Shown here in pieces: positions 33,969-42,283 of a stretch of 42,283 nt of DNA. Every line of letters starts with the position of its first letter. The stretch's first letter is position 1. The translations under genes were made by a program, and so were the position numbers. The stretch is taken from assembly GCA_948956705.1 (NCBI GenBank), contig CARCZS010000025.1, forward strand, positions 1-42,283, given 5' to 3'. The notes under the pieces were generated by a model. It was not told the origin of the DNA. It saw only the letters and a list, made by a program, of their open reading frames with translations, and did not search any database. This DNA comes from an uncultured Phocaeicola sp. GTDB taxonomy: Bacteria > Bacteroidota > Bacteroidia > Bacteroidales > Bacteroidaceae.

Positions 33969-36900
33969 GTAATCCGCGTAACCTCTCCTCGTTTACCTTG
34001 ATAGTGACATTTGTCTGCCTGTCACTGATAGGGGTGGTATTAGTACCGCTGTTGCCGGTTAAGCTGGCGCCGTCGCGTACCTTGCCCGGTCTGACTGTTT
34101 CTTTCAGTATGCCCGGCAATTCGTCACGGGTTATTGAGGCGGAGGTTACCAGTAAACTGGAGGCGATGATGGCCAGAGTAAAGGGTATCAGGAAGGTGAA
34201 CTCTACTTCGGATAACGGCAGCGGCTCAATTTCTTTGGAACTGGACAAGCATACGGATATTGACGTTACCCGCTTTGAAGTGTCTACCATCATCAGACAG
34301 ACCTGGCCTCAGCTGCCCGAGGGGGTGAGTTATCCTCAAATCAGTACGCGACGTTCGGATGATAAGGCATCCAGACCTTTTATTACTTATACACTGAATG
34401 CGCCTGCCAATCCTATTTTGATTCAGCAGTATGCGGAAGAGAATATCAAGCCGGTATTGGGACAGTTGAAGGGGATTTATAAAGTGGAACTGAATGGAGC
34501 TACACCTATGGAGTGGCAGTTGGAGTATGACAGTGACCAGCTTTCACGTTTGGGAATCACACTGCAGGCTGTGCAACGGGCCATTAACCGCCATTATGAA
34601 AAAGAGTTTCTGGGGATCTGTTCTATTGAAAAAGGTGCGGAGGGCAGAGAGTGGATCAGACTGGTACGTACATCTACTGAAAAAGAAATGGAATTTGAAC
34701 CGGGAGCCATTCAACTGCAAGCCGAAGATGGAACGATGGTTACGCTGGATAAACTGATAAAGGTAAGGCATGTGGAAGAACGACCGCAAAGTTATTACCG
34801 GATAAACGGGCTGAATTCTGTCTACCTGTATATCACGGCCGAGGAAACTGCCAATCAATTAAATTTAAGTGGGGAAGTGAAGCACCTTATGGGTGAGTTG
34901 CAACAGAAGATGCCTCCGGGCTATGAGGTACATATCAGTTATGACGCTACGGAATATATTCAGAAAGAATTGGATAAGATTTATTTCCGTACCGGACTGA
35001 CCGTATTGATTTTATTGCTGTTTGTAGCGTTGATAACACGAAATCTGCGTTATCTGTTCCTGATTGTGACCAGTCTGGCGGTTAATATATCTGTTGCCGT
35101 CATTCTTTATTATGCATTTGGTCTGGAAATGCAGCTTTATTCATTGGCGGGTATTACCATCTCATTGAATTTGGTGATAGATAATACGATAGTGATGACA
35201 GACCATATTCTGCATCGCCGCAATCTGAAGGCGTTTGTTTCTGTACTGGCGGCCACGCTGACTACTATCGGGGCATTGGTTATTATTTTCTTTCTGGATG
35301 AGAAGATACGTCTGAACTTGCAGGATTTTGCAGCGGTGGTCATTATCAATCTGGCAGTATCTTTGTTTGTTGCATTATTCTTTGTTCCGTCCATGATTGA
35401 TAAAATAGGTTTGGAGAAGAAAAAGAGAAGAAAAAGAAGACGTTTTCTGCTCAGACCCACTTTTATGAAACGGTTGACTGTCTATTTTACCCGTTTCTAT
35501 CAAGGGGTGATTTATTATTTATGCCGTTTCAGGGTGATAGCTTGCCTATTATTGCTGCTGGGGTTCGGTCTGCCTGTATTTATGCTGCCCGAGAAGATGG
35601 AAGGAGAAGGTAAATGGGTGGAATATTATAATAAGGTATTTGATAATCCTACCTTCAAGGATAAGGTAAAGCCGGTAATCAACAAGGCTTTAGGTGGCAG
35701 CCTCCGTCTTTTTGCGGAAAAAGTATACGAGGGAAGTTATTTCAATCGTGATGAAGGTGAAGTGGTGCTTTCCGTTTATGCTACGTTGCCTAATGGCAGT
35801 ACATTGGAGCAGATGAATGTGCTGATTAAGAGGATGGAAACTTATCTGAGCGATTTCAAGGAAATCAGGCAGTTTCAGACGTATATCTATAATGCGCGTC
35901 AGGCTAATATCCAGATTTATTTTACAAAAGAAAATCAGCGGAGCGGATTCCCGTATACTTTGAAAGCTAATATAATCAGTAAGGCACTGACTTTGGGAGG
36001 TGGTAGCTGGAGTGTATATGGTTTGCAGGATCAGGGCTTCAGTAACGATGTGCGTGAGAGTGCGGGAAGTTTCCGTGTGAAACTGTATGGATATAATTAT
36101 GACGAACTTTCTTATTGGACAGAACAGCTGAAAGAGAAGTTGTTATTACACCGTCGTATTAAAGAGGTTACGGTAAATTCGGAGTTCTCTTGGTGGAAAG
36201 ATGATTATAGCGAGTTCTATCTGGATTTGGACAGGTTGAGGATGGCGAAAGAGCATATTACAGCCACGCAGCTGTTCGCCGCTTTGCGCCCTGTTTTCGG
36301 AAGGGATATTTATTGTGGTAACGTGTTGTTTGATAGTCAGACGGAGCAATTGAAACTTTCATCGGTTCAGGGACAACGATATGATGTATGGGGATTGGTC
36401 AATATACCCTTTTTTATTGATGGCCGTTCTTATAAACTGGCTGATTTCGCTACTGTCCGGAAGGGACAGTCACCTCAGAAAGTCGCTAAAGAAAACCAGC
36501 AATACCGGCTTTGTCTGCAATATGAATATATCGGTTCTTCCGAACAAGGAAAAAAACTGTTGAAGAAAGACTTGGAAGAATTTAATAAGATATTGCCTAT
36601 GGGATATACAGCCGAAAATGAGCAGGATTACTGGTCATGGAATAAGAAAGATAACAAGCAATACGCATTGCTGTTGATTGTAATCGCCATTATTTTCTTT
36701 ACGACGGCTATTTTGTTTAATTCCTTGAAACAGCCTTTGGCTATCATTTTTGTTATTCCGATATCCTATATCGGCGTATTCCTTACGTTTTATCTTTTCG
36801 GACTGAATTTTGATCAGGGGGGATTTGCTTCTTTTGTATTACTTTGCGGTATTACAGTAAATGCCAGTATTTATATTCTAAATGAATATAATGCGATAAG

Positions 36901-37141
36901 AAAAAGGTATCCTCTGTTATTACCGGTACGTGCCTTCACCAAGGCATGGAATTCGAAAATTCTGCCTATCTTTCTGACGGTCGTTTCTACTATTCTGGGA
37001 TTTATTCCTTTTATGGTGGGAGATGGAAAAGAGGCTTTCTGGTTCCCTTTGGCAGCAGGTACTATAGGCGGGTTAGTTATGTCTATACTTGGAATATTTT
37101 TGTTTTTGCCTATATTCTCATTGAAGAAACAAAAAAGATAA
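33965..37141 (+). CDS. Second, divergent RND efflux permease
   Basis: This 1058-residue RND protein starts MSNPRNLSSFTLIVTFVCLS. It shows the RND plan (two sets of membrane segments, two large periplasmic loops, sequences such as FSMPGNSSRVIEAEVTSKLE) but is far from the first permease. Segment 4 reads GITISLNLVIDNTIVMTDHI, again with a single Asp, and segment 10 reads GITVNASIYILNEYNAI without a Lys. The periplasmic loops are also diverged. It may pair with the first permease as a hetero-oligomer, as in MdtBC, or be a separate pump sharing the adaptor and TolC. The gene overlaps the TolC-like gene by 4 nt (ATGA) and ends the operon; no clear terminator was found in the 90 bp to nagA. Confidence 0.9.
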   Translation: MSNPRNLSSFTLIVTFVCLSLIGVVLVPLLPVKLAPSRTLPGLTVSFSMPGNSSRVIEAEVTSKLEAMMARVKGIRKVNSTSDNGSGSISLELDKHTDIDVTRFEVSTIIRQTWPQLPEGVSYPQISTRRSDDKASRPFITYTLNAPANPILIQQYAEENIKPVLGQLKGIYKVELNGATPMEWQLEYDSDQLSRLGITLQAVQRAINRHYEKEFLGICSIEKGAEGREWIRLVRTSTEKEMEFEPGAIQLQAEDGTMVTLDKLIKVRHVEERPQSYYRINGLNSVYLYITAEETANQLNLSGEVKHLMGELQQKMPPGYEVHISYDATEYIQKELDKIYFRTGLTVLILLLFVALITRNLRYLFLIVTSLAVNISVAVILYYAFGLEMQLYSLAGITISLNLVIDNTIVMTDHILHRRNLKAFVSVLAATLTTIGALVIIFFLDEKIRLNLQDFAAVVIINLAVSLFVALFFVPSMIDKIGLEKKKRRKRRRFLLRPTFMKRLTVYFTRFYQGVIYYLCRFRVIACLLLLLGFGLPVFMLPEKMEGEGKWVEYYNKVFDNPTFKDKVKPVINKALGGSLRLFAEKVYEGSYFNRDEGEVVLSVYATLPNGSTLEQMNVLIKRMETYLSDFKEIRQFQTYIYNARQANIQIYFTKENQRSGFPYTLKANIISKALTLGGGSWSVYGLQDQGFSNDVRESAGSFRVKLYGYNYDELSYWTEQLKEKLLLHRRIKEVTVNSEFSWWKDDYSEFYLDLDRLRMAKEHITATQLFAALRPVFGRDIYCGNVLFDSQTEQLKLSSVQGQRYDVWGLVNIPFFIDGRSYKLADFATVRKGQSPQKVAKENQQYRLCLQYEYIGSSEQGKKLLKKDLEEFNKILPMGYTAENEQDYWSWNKKDNKQYALLLIVIAIIFFTTAILFNSLKQPLAIIFVIPISYIGVFLTFYLFGLNFDQGGFASFVLLCGITVNASIYILNEYNAIRKRYPLLLPVRAFTKAWNSKILPIFLTVVSTILGFIPFMVGDGKEAFWFPLAAGTIGGLVMSILGIFLFLPIFSLKKQKR

Positions 37142-37176
37142 TAAAGGTTTTACTTTTCTTTTTCAATAGAAGTGTT

Positions 37177-37184
37177 TACTTTTG
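37177..37184 (+). promoter_or_regulatory. -7 box of nagA
   Basis: TACTTTTG matches TAnnTTTG and lies 47 nt before the ATG at 37232. A convincing -33 TTTG was not found. Confidence 0.45.
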
Positions 37185-37231
37185 TTGTTACAAAAAAACG
37201 TTGAATAAATATTATCTAATACTCGCTAATC

Positions 37232-38395
37232 ATGTTGACTCAAATTATTAACGGCAAGATTTTTACTCCGCAAGGTTGGCTGGACGAAGGCTCTGTACTG
37301 ATACGGGATAATAAAATATTGGAAGTGACTAACTGTGACCTGGCACTGATCGGTGCAAAATTGATTGATGCTAAAGGGATGTATATTGTACCCGGATATG
37401 TGTGTATGCATGCTCATGGCGGTGGTGGTCACGATTTTAATGAATGTACGGAAGAGGCGTTTCGCGCAGCTGTAAAAGCGCATCAGAAGCATGGGGCGAC
37501 CAGTATTTTCCCAACTTTGTCTTCTTCTCCTTTTTCAGAAATCCGTAAGGCGGTAACTGTGTGCGAAACCTTGATGAACGAGAAGGACAGTCCTGTGTTG
37601 GGGTTGCATGTAGAAGGTCCTTATCTGAATCCGAAAAGAGCAGGTGAGCAGTTTGCCGGGAAATTGAAGAATCCTGATAAAGAGGAATATACTTCTTTAT
37701 TGGAAAGTACTGACTGCATCAAGCGTTGGGACGCTTCACCTGAACTTCCGGGCGCGTTGGAATTTGCCCGCTATTTGAAATCAAAAGGTATATTAGTGGC
37801 TGTGTCACATACAGAATCGGAATACGAGGGGATAAAAGCTGCGTTTGAAGCTGGGTTTACTCATACTGCCCATTTCTATAACGGTATGCCGGGATTCCAT
37901 AAATGTCGTGAATATAAATACGAAGGGACAGTGGAAAGTGTTTATCTGACAGACGGAATGACCATTGAATTGATTGCCGACGGTATCCATTTACCTGCTA
38001 CTATTCTTCGGTTGGCTTATAAGTTGAAGGGAGTGGAAAAAACTTGTTTGGTTACGGATGCTTTGGCATATGCCGCTGCTGATGGAATGGAAATAACAGA
38101 TCCTAATGTGATTATAGAAGATGGTGTATGCAAAATGGCTGATCATTCTTCATTGGCAGGTAGCATAGCAACCATGGATGTATTGGTACGGACAATGGTA
38201 AAAGCTGGTATTCCGCTGGCCGATGCCGTGCGGATGGCTTCTGAAACTCCGGCACGGATTATGGGAGTGGATGACCGGAAGGGGGCATTGCAGAAAGATA
38301 TGGATGCCGATGTGTTGATTTTGGATAGAGAACTGAATATCCGGGCGGCTTGGGCTATGGGCAGGCTGGTGGAGGATACGAATACTTTGTTTTAA
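37232..38395 (+). CDS. nagA: N-acetylglucosamine-6-phosphate deacetylase
   Basis: This 387-residue cytoplasmic amidohydrolase removes acetate from GlcNAc-6-phosphate, giving glucosamine-6-phosphate for glycolysis or wall synthesis. Metal and substrate motifs are visible: VCMHAHGGGGHDFNE (His 60, His 62), LGLHVEGPYLNPKRAGEQF (metal-binding Glu), VSHTESEY, FTHTAHFYNGMPGF, ELIADGIHLP and the catalytic Asp in CLVTDALAYA. Length matches the family. It has its own promoter and is followed by a strong terminator, so it is a single-gene unit; nagB is not nearby. Confidence 0.95.
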   Translation: MLTQIINGKIFTPQGWLDEGSVLIRDNKILEVTNCDLALIGAKLIDAKGMYIVPGYVCMHAHGGGGHDFNECTEEAFRAAVKAHQKHGATSIFPTLSSSPFSEIRKAVTVCETLMNEKDSPVLGLHVEGPYLNPKRAGEQFAGKLKNPDKEEYTSLLESTDCIKRWDASPELPGALEFARYLKSKGILVAVSHTESEYEGIKAAFEAGFTHTAHFYNGMPGFHKCREYKYEGTVESVYLTDGMTIELIADGIHLPATILRLAYKLKGVEKTCLVTDALAYAAADGMEITDPNVIIEDGVCKMADHSSLAGSIATMDVLVRTMVKAGIPLADAVRMASETPARIMGVDDRKGALQKDMDADVLILDRELNIRAAWAMGRLVEDTNTLF

Positions 38396-38443
38396 AATAG
38401 AAGATAAAGGGAGAATTAGTATCCTTATTGTGTGGACAAGATG

Positions 38444-38482
38444 CCTTGACTGTTTCGGAAAACAATCAAGGTATCTTTTTTT
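38444..38482 (+). terminator. Rho-independent terminator of nagA
   Basis: CCTTGA(C)TGTTT pairs with AAACA(A)TCAAGG, with one inner mismatch, over a short loop. TATCTTTTTTTC follows. It lies 48 bp after the nagA stop. Confidence 0.85.
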
Positions 38483-38515
38483 CGGGTTTAACTCGTCATT
38501 ATCAAGAGGATTTGC

Positions 38516-38523
38516 TACATTTG
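38516..38523 (+). promoter_or_regulatory. -7 box of the Sua5-ClC-fmt operon
   Basis: TACATTTG matches TAnnTTTG exactly and lies 38 nt before the ATG at 38562. It is directly downstream of the nagA terminator. Confidence 0.5.
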
Positions 38524-38561
38524 CAACTTGTTAAAATGAGAACCAAATAATAAAAAACGAT

Positions 38562-39137
38562 ATGAACGGAGATTTTAGAGAGGATTTGAAGAGAGCCTGT
38601 GAAGTGATGCAGAAGGGAGGAGTGATTCTTTATCCTACTGATACTATTTGGGGAATAGGTTGTGATGCAACTAATCCGGAGGCGGTGAAACGAGTTTATG
38701 ATATAAAGAAGCGTGCTGACAGTAAGGCGATGCTTGTATTGGTGGACAGTACGGTAAAAGTAAATTTTTATGTTAGTGATGTACCTGCGGTAGCTTGGGA
38801 TTTGATTGAGTTTACCACAAAACCATTGACTATTATTTATGATGGGGCACGTAATCTGGCTGAGAATTTGCTGGCTGAGGACGGCAGTGTAGGTATTCGT
38901 GTTACGGCTGAGGAATTCTCCAAACAACTTTGTTTCCGGTTTCGTAAAGCTATTGTGTCGACTTCTGCCAATATCAGCGGTCAGCCTTCACCTGCCAACT
39001 TCAGTGAAATCAGTGAAGAAGTAAAACAAGCTGTAGACTATATTGTGGAGTATAGACAAGATGAAGTGGGGCATCCCAAACCATCCAGCATTATCAAACT
39101 GGGTAAAGGGGGAGAAGTGAAGATTATTAGAGAGTAA
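38562..39137 (+). CDS. L-threonylcarbamoyladenylate synthase (TsaC/Sua5/YwlC family, short form)
   Basis: This 191-residue protein consists of the YrdC domain only. It makes threonylcarbamoyl-AMP from Thr, bicarbonate and ATP for the t6A modification of tRNAs reading ANN codons. Signature stretches are GGVILYPTDTIWGIGCDATN, YDIKKRADSKAMLVLVDS and IVSTSANISGQPSPANF, with the conserved ATP-binding KxR and SxN elements. The length fits TsaC/YwlC rather than the longer Sua5. It begins the operon Sua5-ClC-fmt, with the next gene 8 bases on. Confidence 0.93.
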   Translation: MNGDFREDLKRACEVMQKGGVILYPTDTIWGIGCDATNPEAVKRVYDIKKRADSKAMLVLVDSTVKVNFYVSDVPAVAWDLIEFTTKPLTIIYDGARNLAENLLAEDGSVGIRVTAEEFSKQLCFRFRKAIVSTSANISGQPSPANFSEISEEVKQAVDYIVEYRQDEVGHPKPSSIIKLGKGGEVKIIRE

Positions 39138-39145
39138 AAAAAGGA

Positions 39146-40948
39146 ATGGACGCAATTATAGACGAAAATAAGAAAAGTTGGTTACAGCGCTTTATCTTAT
39201 GGCGCGAAAAGAAGATAAAAGAGAAACACTTTATTCTTATATTAAGTTTTCTTGCTGGTATTTTTACGGCATTGGCCGCATGGTTTCTGAAGTTTCTAGT
39301 AGAATGGATCAAGGAATTTCTGACTGAAAATTTTGATTCTACAGGAGTCAACTGGTTGTATTTGGTGTATCCGGTTTTTGGTATTTTTCTTACCGGATTG
39401 TTCATTCGTTATATTGTGAAAGATGACATCAGTCATGGGGTGACGAAAATATTATATGCCATATCCCGTCGCCAAAGCCGCATCAAGCGGCATAATACAT
39501 GGTCGTCTGTGATAGCCAGTGCCATTACTATCGGTTTTGGTGGTTCCGTAGGTGCAGAGGCTCCGATTGTGCTGACCGGATCGGCTATCGGTTCTAATTT
39601 GGGAAGTGTATTCAAGATGGAGCATAAGACCCTGATGCTGTTGGTGGGGTGTGGTGCGGCAGGTGCTGTGGCCGGTATTTTTAAGGCTCCTATTGCAGGC
39701 TTGGTTTTTACTTTGGAAGTCTTGATGATTGATCTGACGATGGCATCATTGTTGCCTCTTCTTGTTTCCTGTGTCACGGCAGCTACTGTTTCTTATATTC
39801 TTACCGGTCCCGATGCCATGTTCAAGTTCCATATGGATGAACCGTTTCTGATGGAGCGCATTCCTTCGGCAATTCTGTTAGGCATTGCGTGCGGGTTGGT
39901 TTCTTTGTATTTTACGCGGGCTATGAATTCTGTGGAGAATATATTTCGTCGATATAGTAATCCGTATATCAAGCTGGCTATAGGCGGTGCAATGCTGAGC
40001 ATATTGATTTTCTTGTTTCCTCCATTGTATGGTGAAGGATATGATACTATTAATTTATTGCTGAATGGCGTAACCAATCATGACTGGAATACAGTAATGA
40101 ATAACTCTATCTTTTATGGGTTCGATAATTTGTTACTCGTTTATTTGGCCATGATTGTACTTTTCAAAGTCTTTGCTTCCAGTGCAACGAATGGCGGTGG
40201 TGGTTGCGGGGGAATTTTTGCTCCCAGTTTGTTCTTGGGGTGTATCACCGGGTTTATCTTCGCTCATTTCTGTAATGAACTGCATGTAGGTCCTTATATC
40301 CCGGAGAAAAATTTTGCCTTGTTGGGAATGGCGGGATTGATGTCGGGAGTAATGCATGCTCCGCTGACTGGTATTTTTCTGATTGCAGAACTGACTGGCG
40401 GGTATGATTTGTTCCTTCCGCTGATGATGGTATCTGTCAGCTCTTATCTTACCATTATGATATTCGAGCCGCATAGTATTTATTCTATGCGTTTGGCTAA
40501 GAAAGGTGAATTGATAACGCATCATAAAGACAAGGCCGTATTGACTCTGATGAATATTGACAGTGTGGTTGAAACTGATTTTGAGAAAGTGCGTCCTGAT
40601 ATGGATTTAGGTGAAATGGTTAAAGTCATTTCGCAGGCTAAACGCAATTTGTTTCCGGTAGTGGATGTCAATGGAGAACTTTTGGGCATTGTGGTATTGG
40701 ATGATATCCGTAATATTATGTTCCGTCAGGAATTATACCATCGTTTCAAGGTGGAAAAATTTATGATTTCTCCTCCGGCACGGATCAATGTTACTGATTC
40801 AATGGAAGAAGTGATGAAGAAGTTTGATGATACAAAGGCCTGGAACCTGCCTGTGATTAATGAAGAGGGAAAATACAAAGGGTTTGTTTCCAAGTCCAAA
40901 ATATTTAATTCGTACCGGCAGGTGTTGGTTGATTTCTCTGAAGATTAA
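39146..40948 (+). CDS. ClC-type chloride channel or H+/Cl- antiporter with CBS pair
   Basis: This 600-residue membrane protein has about ten or more membrane helices to residue 440, then two CBS domains (about 455-595, with NLFPVVDVNGELLGIVVLDD and NLPVINEEGKYKGFVSKSK). The selectivity-filter region FGGSVGAEAPIVLTG carries the gating Glu 138 (counterpart of E148 in E. coli ClC) in an AEAP rather than the usual REGP context; GGGGCGGIFAPSLFLG matches the GxFxP loop. It moves chloride or other halides across the inner membrane; whether it is a channel or an antiporter cannot be decided here. It lies 8 bases after the t6A gene and 13 bases before fmt. Confidence 0.93.
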   Translation: MDAIIDENKKSWLQRFILWREKKIKEKHFILILSFLAGIFTALAAWFLKFLVEWIKEFLTENFDSTGVNWLYLVYPVFGIFLTGLFIRYIVKDDISHGVTKILYAISRRQSRIKRHNTWSSVIASAITIGFGGSVGAEAPIVLTGSAIGSNLGSVFKMEHKTLMLLVGCGAAGAVAGIFKAPIAGLVFTLEVLMIDLTMASLLPLLVSCVTAATVSYILTGPDAMFKFHMDEPFLMERIPSAILLGIACGLVSLYFTRAMNSVENIFRRYSNPYIKLAIGGAMLSILIFLFPPLYGEGYDTINLLLNGVTNHDWNTVMNNSIFYGFDNLLLVYLAMIVLFKVFASSATNGGGGCGGIFAPSLFLGCITGFIFAHFCNELHVGPYIPEKNFALLGMAGLMSGVMHAPLTGIFLIAELTGGYDLFLPLMMVSVSSYLTIMIFEPHSIYSMRLAKKGELITHHKDKAVLTLMNIDSVVETDFEKVRPDMDLGEMVKVISQAKRNLFPVVDVNGELLGIVVLDDIRNIMFRQELYHRFKVEKFMISPPARINVTDSMEEVMKKFDDTKAWNLPVINEEGKYKGFVSKSKIFNSYRQVLVDFSED

Positions 40949-40961
40949 ATAATGTAAGTAT

Positions 40962-41936
40962 ATGGAAAAGAAAGATTTGCGGATCGTATATATGGGTACT
41001 CCCGATTTTGCGGTGGAGAGCCTGAAAAGATTGGTTGAAGGAGGCTATAATGTAGTAGGTGTGATAACTATGCCCGACAAACCGATGGGACGACATGGCA
41101 GTGTGCTGCAACCTAGTCCGGTGAAAGAATATGCTGTTTCTCAAGGTCTGAGGATACTTCAGCCGGAGAAATTGAAGGATGAGGCTTTTATAGAGGAACT
41201 CCGGTCTTTACAAGCCGATTTACAAATTGTAGTTGCTTTCCGTATGCTTCCCGAAATAGTATGGAATATGCCGCGTTTGGGCACATTTAACTTGCATGCA
41301 TCTTTATTACCTCAATATAGAGGAGCTGCTCCTATAAATTGGGCGGTGATAAACGGAGATACGGAAACTGGTATTACGACTTTTTTCTTGAAACATGAGA
41401 TAGATACCGGTGAGATTATCCAACAGGTGCGCGTTCCTATTGCTGATACGGATAATGTGGAAATAGTACATGATAAGCTGATGTATTTGGGGGGAGATTT
41501 GGTTTTGGAAACCGTGGATGCTATTTTGAATGGAAGTGTGAAACCTGTTCCTCAGGAAAGTTTGATCCGGCAGGAAACGGAGTTGCGTCCGGCACCGAAA
41601 ATATTTAAAGAAACTTGCCGTATAGACTGGAATAAAGGTGTGAAGCAGATTTATGACTTTATTCGCGGGCTGTCTCCTTATCCGGCTGCATGGACCGAAC
41701 TGTGTGTGGCTGATGGAACACGTCAGGTTTTAAAAATATATGAAACGGAGAAAGTTTTTGCTTCCCATGAGATGAATATAGGCGATATCCGTACGGATAT
41801 GAAGACCTATTTTCAGGTGGCTGTAAAAGATGGTTTTATTAATGTGCTTACTTTGCAGCTGGCAGGAAAGAAACGTATGAATGTGGCTGATTTTTTGAGA
41901 GGCTACAGAACTTCGGATAATAATAAGGTAGAATAA
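40962..41936 (+). CDS. fmt: Methionyl-tRNA formyltransferase
   Basis: This 324-residue enzyme transfers a formyl group from 10-formyl-tetrahydrofolate to initiator Met-tRNA. MGTPDFAVESL opens the formyltransferase domain. Catalytic Asn 110 and His 112 lie in FNLHASLLPQYRGAAPIN, with the downstream Asp in HEIDTGEI. A C-terminal OB-like tRNA-binding domain follows from about residue 205 (RIDWNKGVKQIYDFIRGLSP). Length is normal. It is the last gene of the operon, and a strong terminator begins 7 bp after the stop. Confidence 0.96.
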   Translation: MEKKDLRIVYMGTPDFAVESLKRLVEGGYNVVGVITMPDKPMGRHGSVLQPSPVKEYAVSQGLRILQPEKLKDEAFIEELRSLQADLQIVVAFRMLPEIVWNMPRLGTFNLHASLLPQYRGAAPINWAVINGDTETGITTFFLKHEIDTGEIIQQVRVPIADTDNVEIVHDKLMYLGGDLVLETVDAILNGSVKPVPQESLIRQETELRPAPKIFKETCRIDWNKGVKQIYDFIRGLSPYPAAWTELCVADGTRQVLKIYETEKVFASHEMNIGDIRTDMKTYFQVAVKDGFINVLTLQLAGKKRMNVADFLRGYRTSDNNKVE

Positions 41937-41942
41937 ATGATA

Positions 41943-41980
41943 AAGGCTGTATCGAAAGATTTTCGGATACAGCCTTTTCG
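41943..41980 (+). terminator. Rho-independent terminator of the Sua5-ClC-fmt operon
   Basis: AAGGCTGTATCGAAA pairs with TTTCGGATACAGCCTT, with a single bulge, and a TTTT run closes it. It starts 7 bp past the fmt stop codon. Confidence 0.9.
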
Positions 41981-42283
41981 TTACAATAAGACAAGGAGTT
42001 GTTAAGAATCATTTAATTTTTGTGTTGGATATACCTTGGGATATTCAGTAAATGTCTCTAAAAAATAAGATGGCATATGAAGATGATAGGGCATGACCAT
42101 TTCATATGCCATTCTTATTGTCATTTTTCCGTGCTTTCTCACATACTTCTATCCGACAGGACATGACGTTCCGGAAGAAGTCTGATGACCTCTTCTGATT
42201 CTGTGAGTAAAATCATATCATGCTGCTTTAGCTGTTTTGTTTCTGATTTTTTCTATTATCAGTATGGCATTTGCCGTATGTAT
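41981..42283. other. Right-hand end of the window without a recognised gene
   Basis: Apart from the hairpin at 42064-42119 no feature could be supported. On the minus strand a short open stretch enters from the right edge and stops near 42217, with only about 20 residues visible, and a 26-codon frame follows it. Neither can be assigned. Confidence 0.4.
42064..42119. terminator. Long hairpin, probable bidirectional terminator
   Basis: AATAAGATGGCATATGAA (42064-42081) pairs with TTCATATGCCATTCTTATT (42101-42119) with one bulged base. T-runs follow on the plus strand (from about 42123) and on the minus strand (before 42064). It would end a minus-strand gene entering from the right. Confidence 0.65.

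Noticed and set aside
42064..42119. IS terminal repeat or attachment site at the right end
   Set aside because: The hairpin with T-runs on both sides is explained better as a bidirectional terminator.

Overview
The window looks like a piece of a gut Bacteroidales chromosome (Bacteroides/Phocaeicola type). The support is a hybrid two-component system (HTCS) regulator, NVEALA-family peptides, BF3164-like propeller lipoproteins, DUF4924 and DUF1573 proteins, monolithic PurL, and many upstream regions carrying a Bacteroidetes-type -7 box (TAnnTTTG). The species cannot be fixed from the sequence. No rRNA, tRNA or CRISPR array was seen.

Layout. 1-320: end of an insertion sequence with the N-terminal part of a transposase, lying just past the terminator of the next operon. 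465-5555 (minus): an HTCS sensor/regulator followed closely by two short chromate-transporter (CHR) genes. 5681-9385 (minus): purL. 9536-13256 (plus): LysE-type exporter, then DUF4924, rfbD and prfC in tight order. 13331-15874: a TerB/DnaJ-domain protein, a frameshifted 2-hydroxyacid dehydrogenase, and an aspartate-dehydrogenase-like protein.

16088-28289 is the accessory region and the most interesting part. It holds a frameshifted propeller lipoprotein, a 763-bp gene-free stretch with three different short repeat arrays, and a membrane-anchored OmpR-type winged-helix regulator. Divergent from the regulator lies an NVEALA peptide gene followed by a thioredoxin-like/DUF1573 lipoprotein. Then come a second NVEALA peptide, a second propeller lipoprotein, and a compact operon of two transglutaminase-like lipoproteins, a signal peptidase I and an O-antigen-ligase-like protein with a TPR-like tail. 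Four TTAAG repeats spaced exactly 11 bp precede the first NVEALA gene. Two matching repeats precede the frameshifted propeller gene at the same 37-bp distance from the -7 box. This suggests that the membrane regulator controls both units. My reading, which is inference, is an exported-peptide/envelope system: Sec-exported Cys-containing peptides with a possible processing site, plus envelope enzymes that might process, oxidise, cross-link or attach something.

28336-37141 (plus) is a four-gene efflux operon: adaptor, RND permease, TolC-like protein, and a second, divergent RND permease. 37232-38395 is nagA. 38562-41936 is a housekeeping operon of threonylcarbamoyl-AMP synthase, a ClC channel with CBS domains, and fmt, ending in a strong terminator. 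Two single-base frameshifts (near 14734-14741 and 16465-16470) break genes whose parts otherwise look intact; they may be real strain mutations or base-calling errors.
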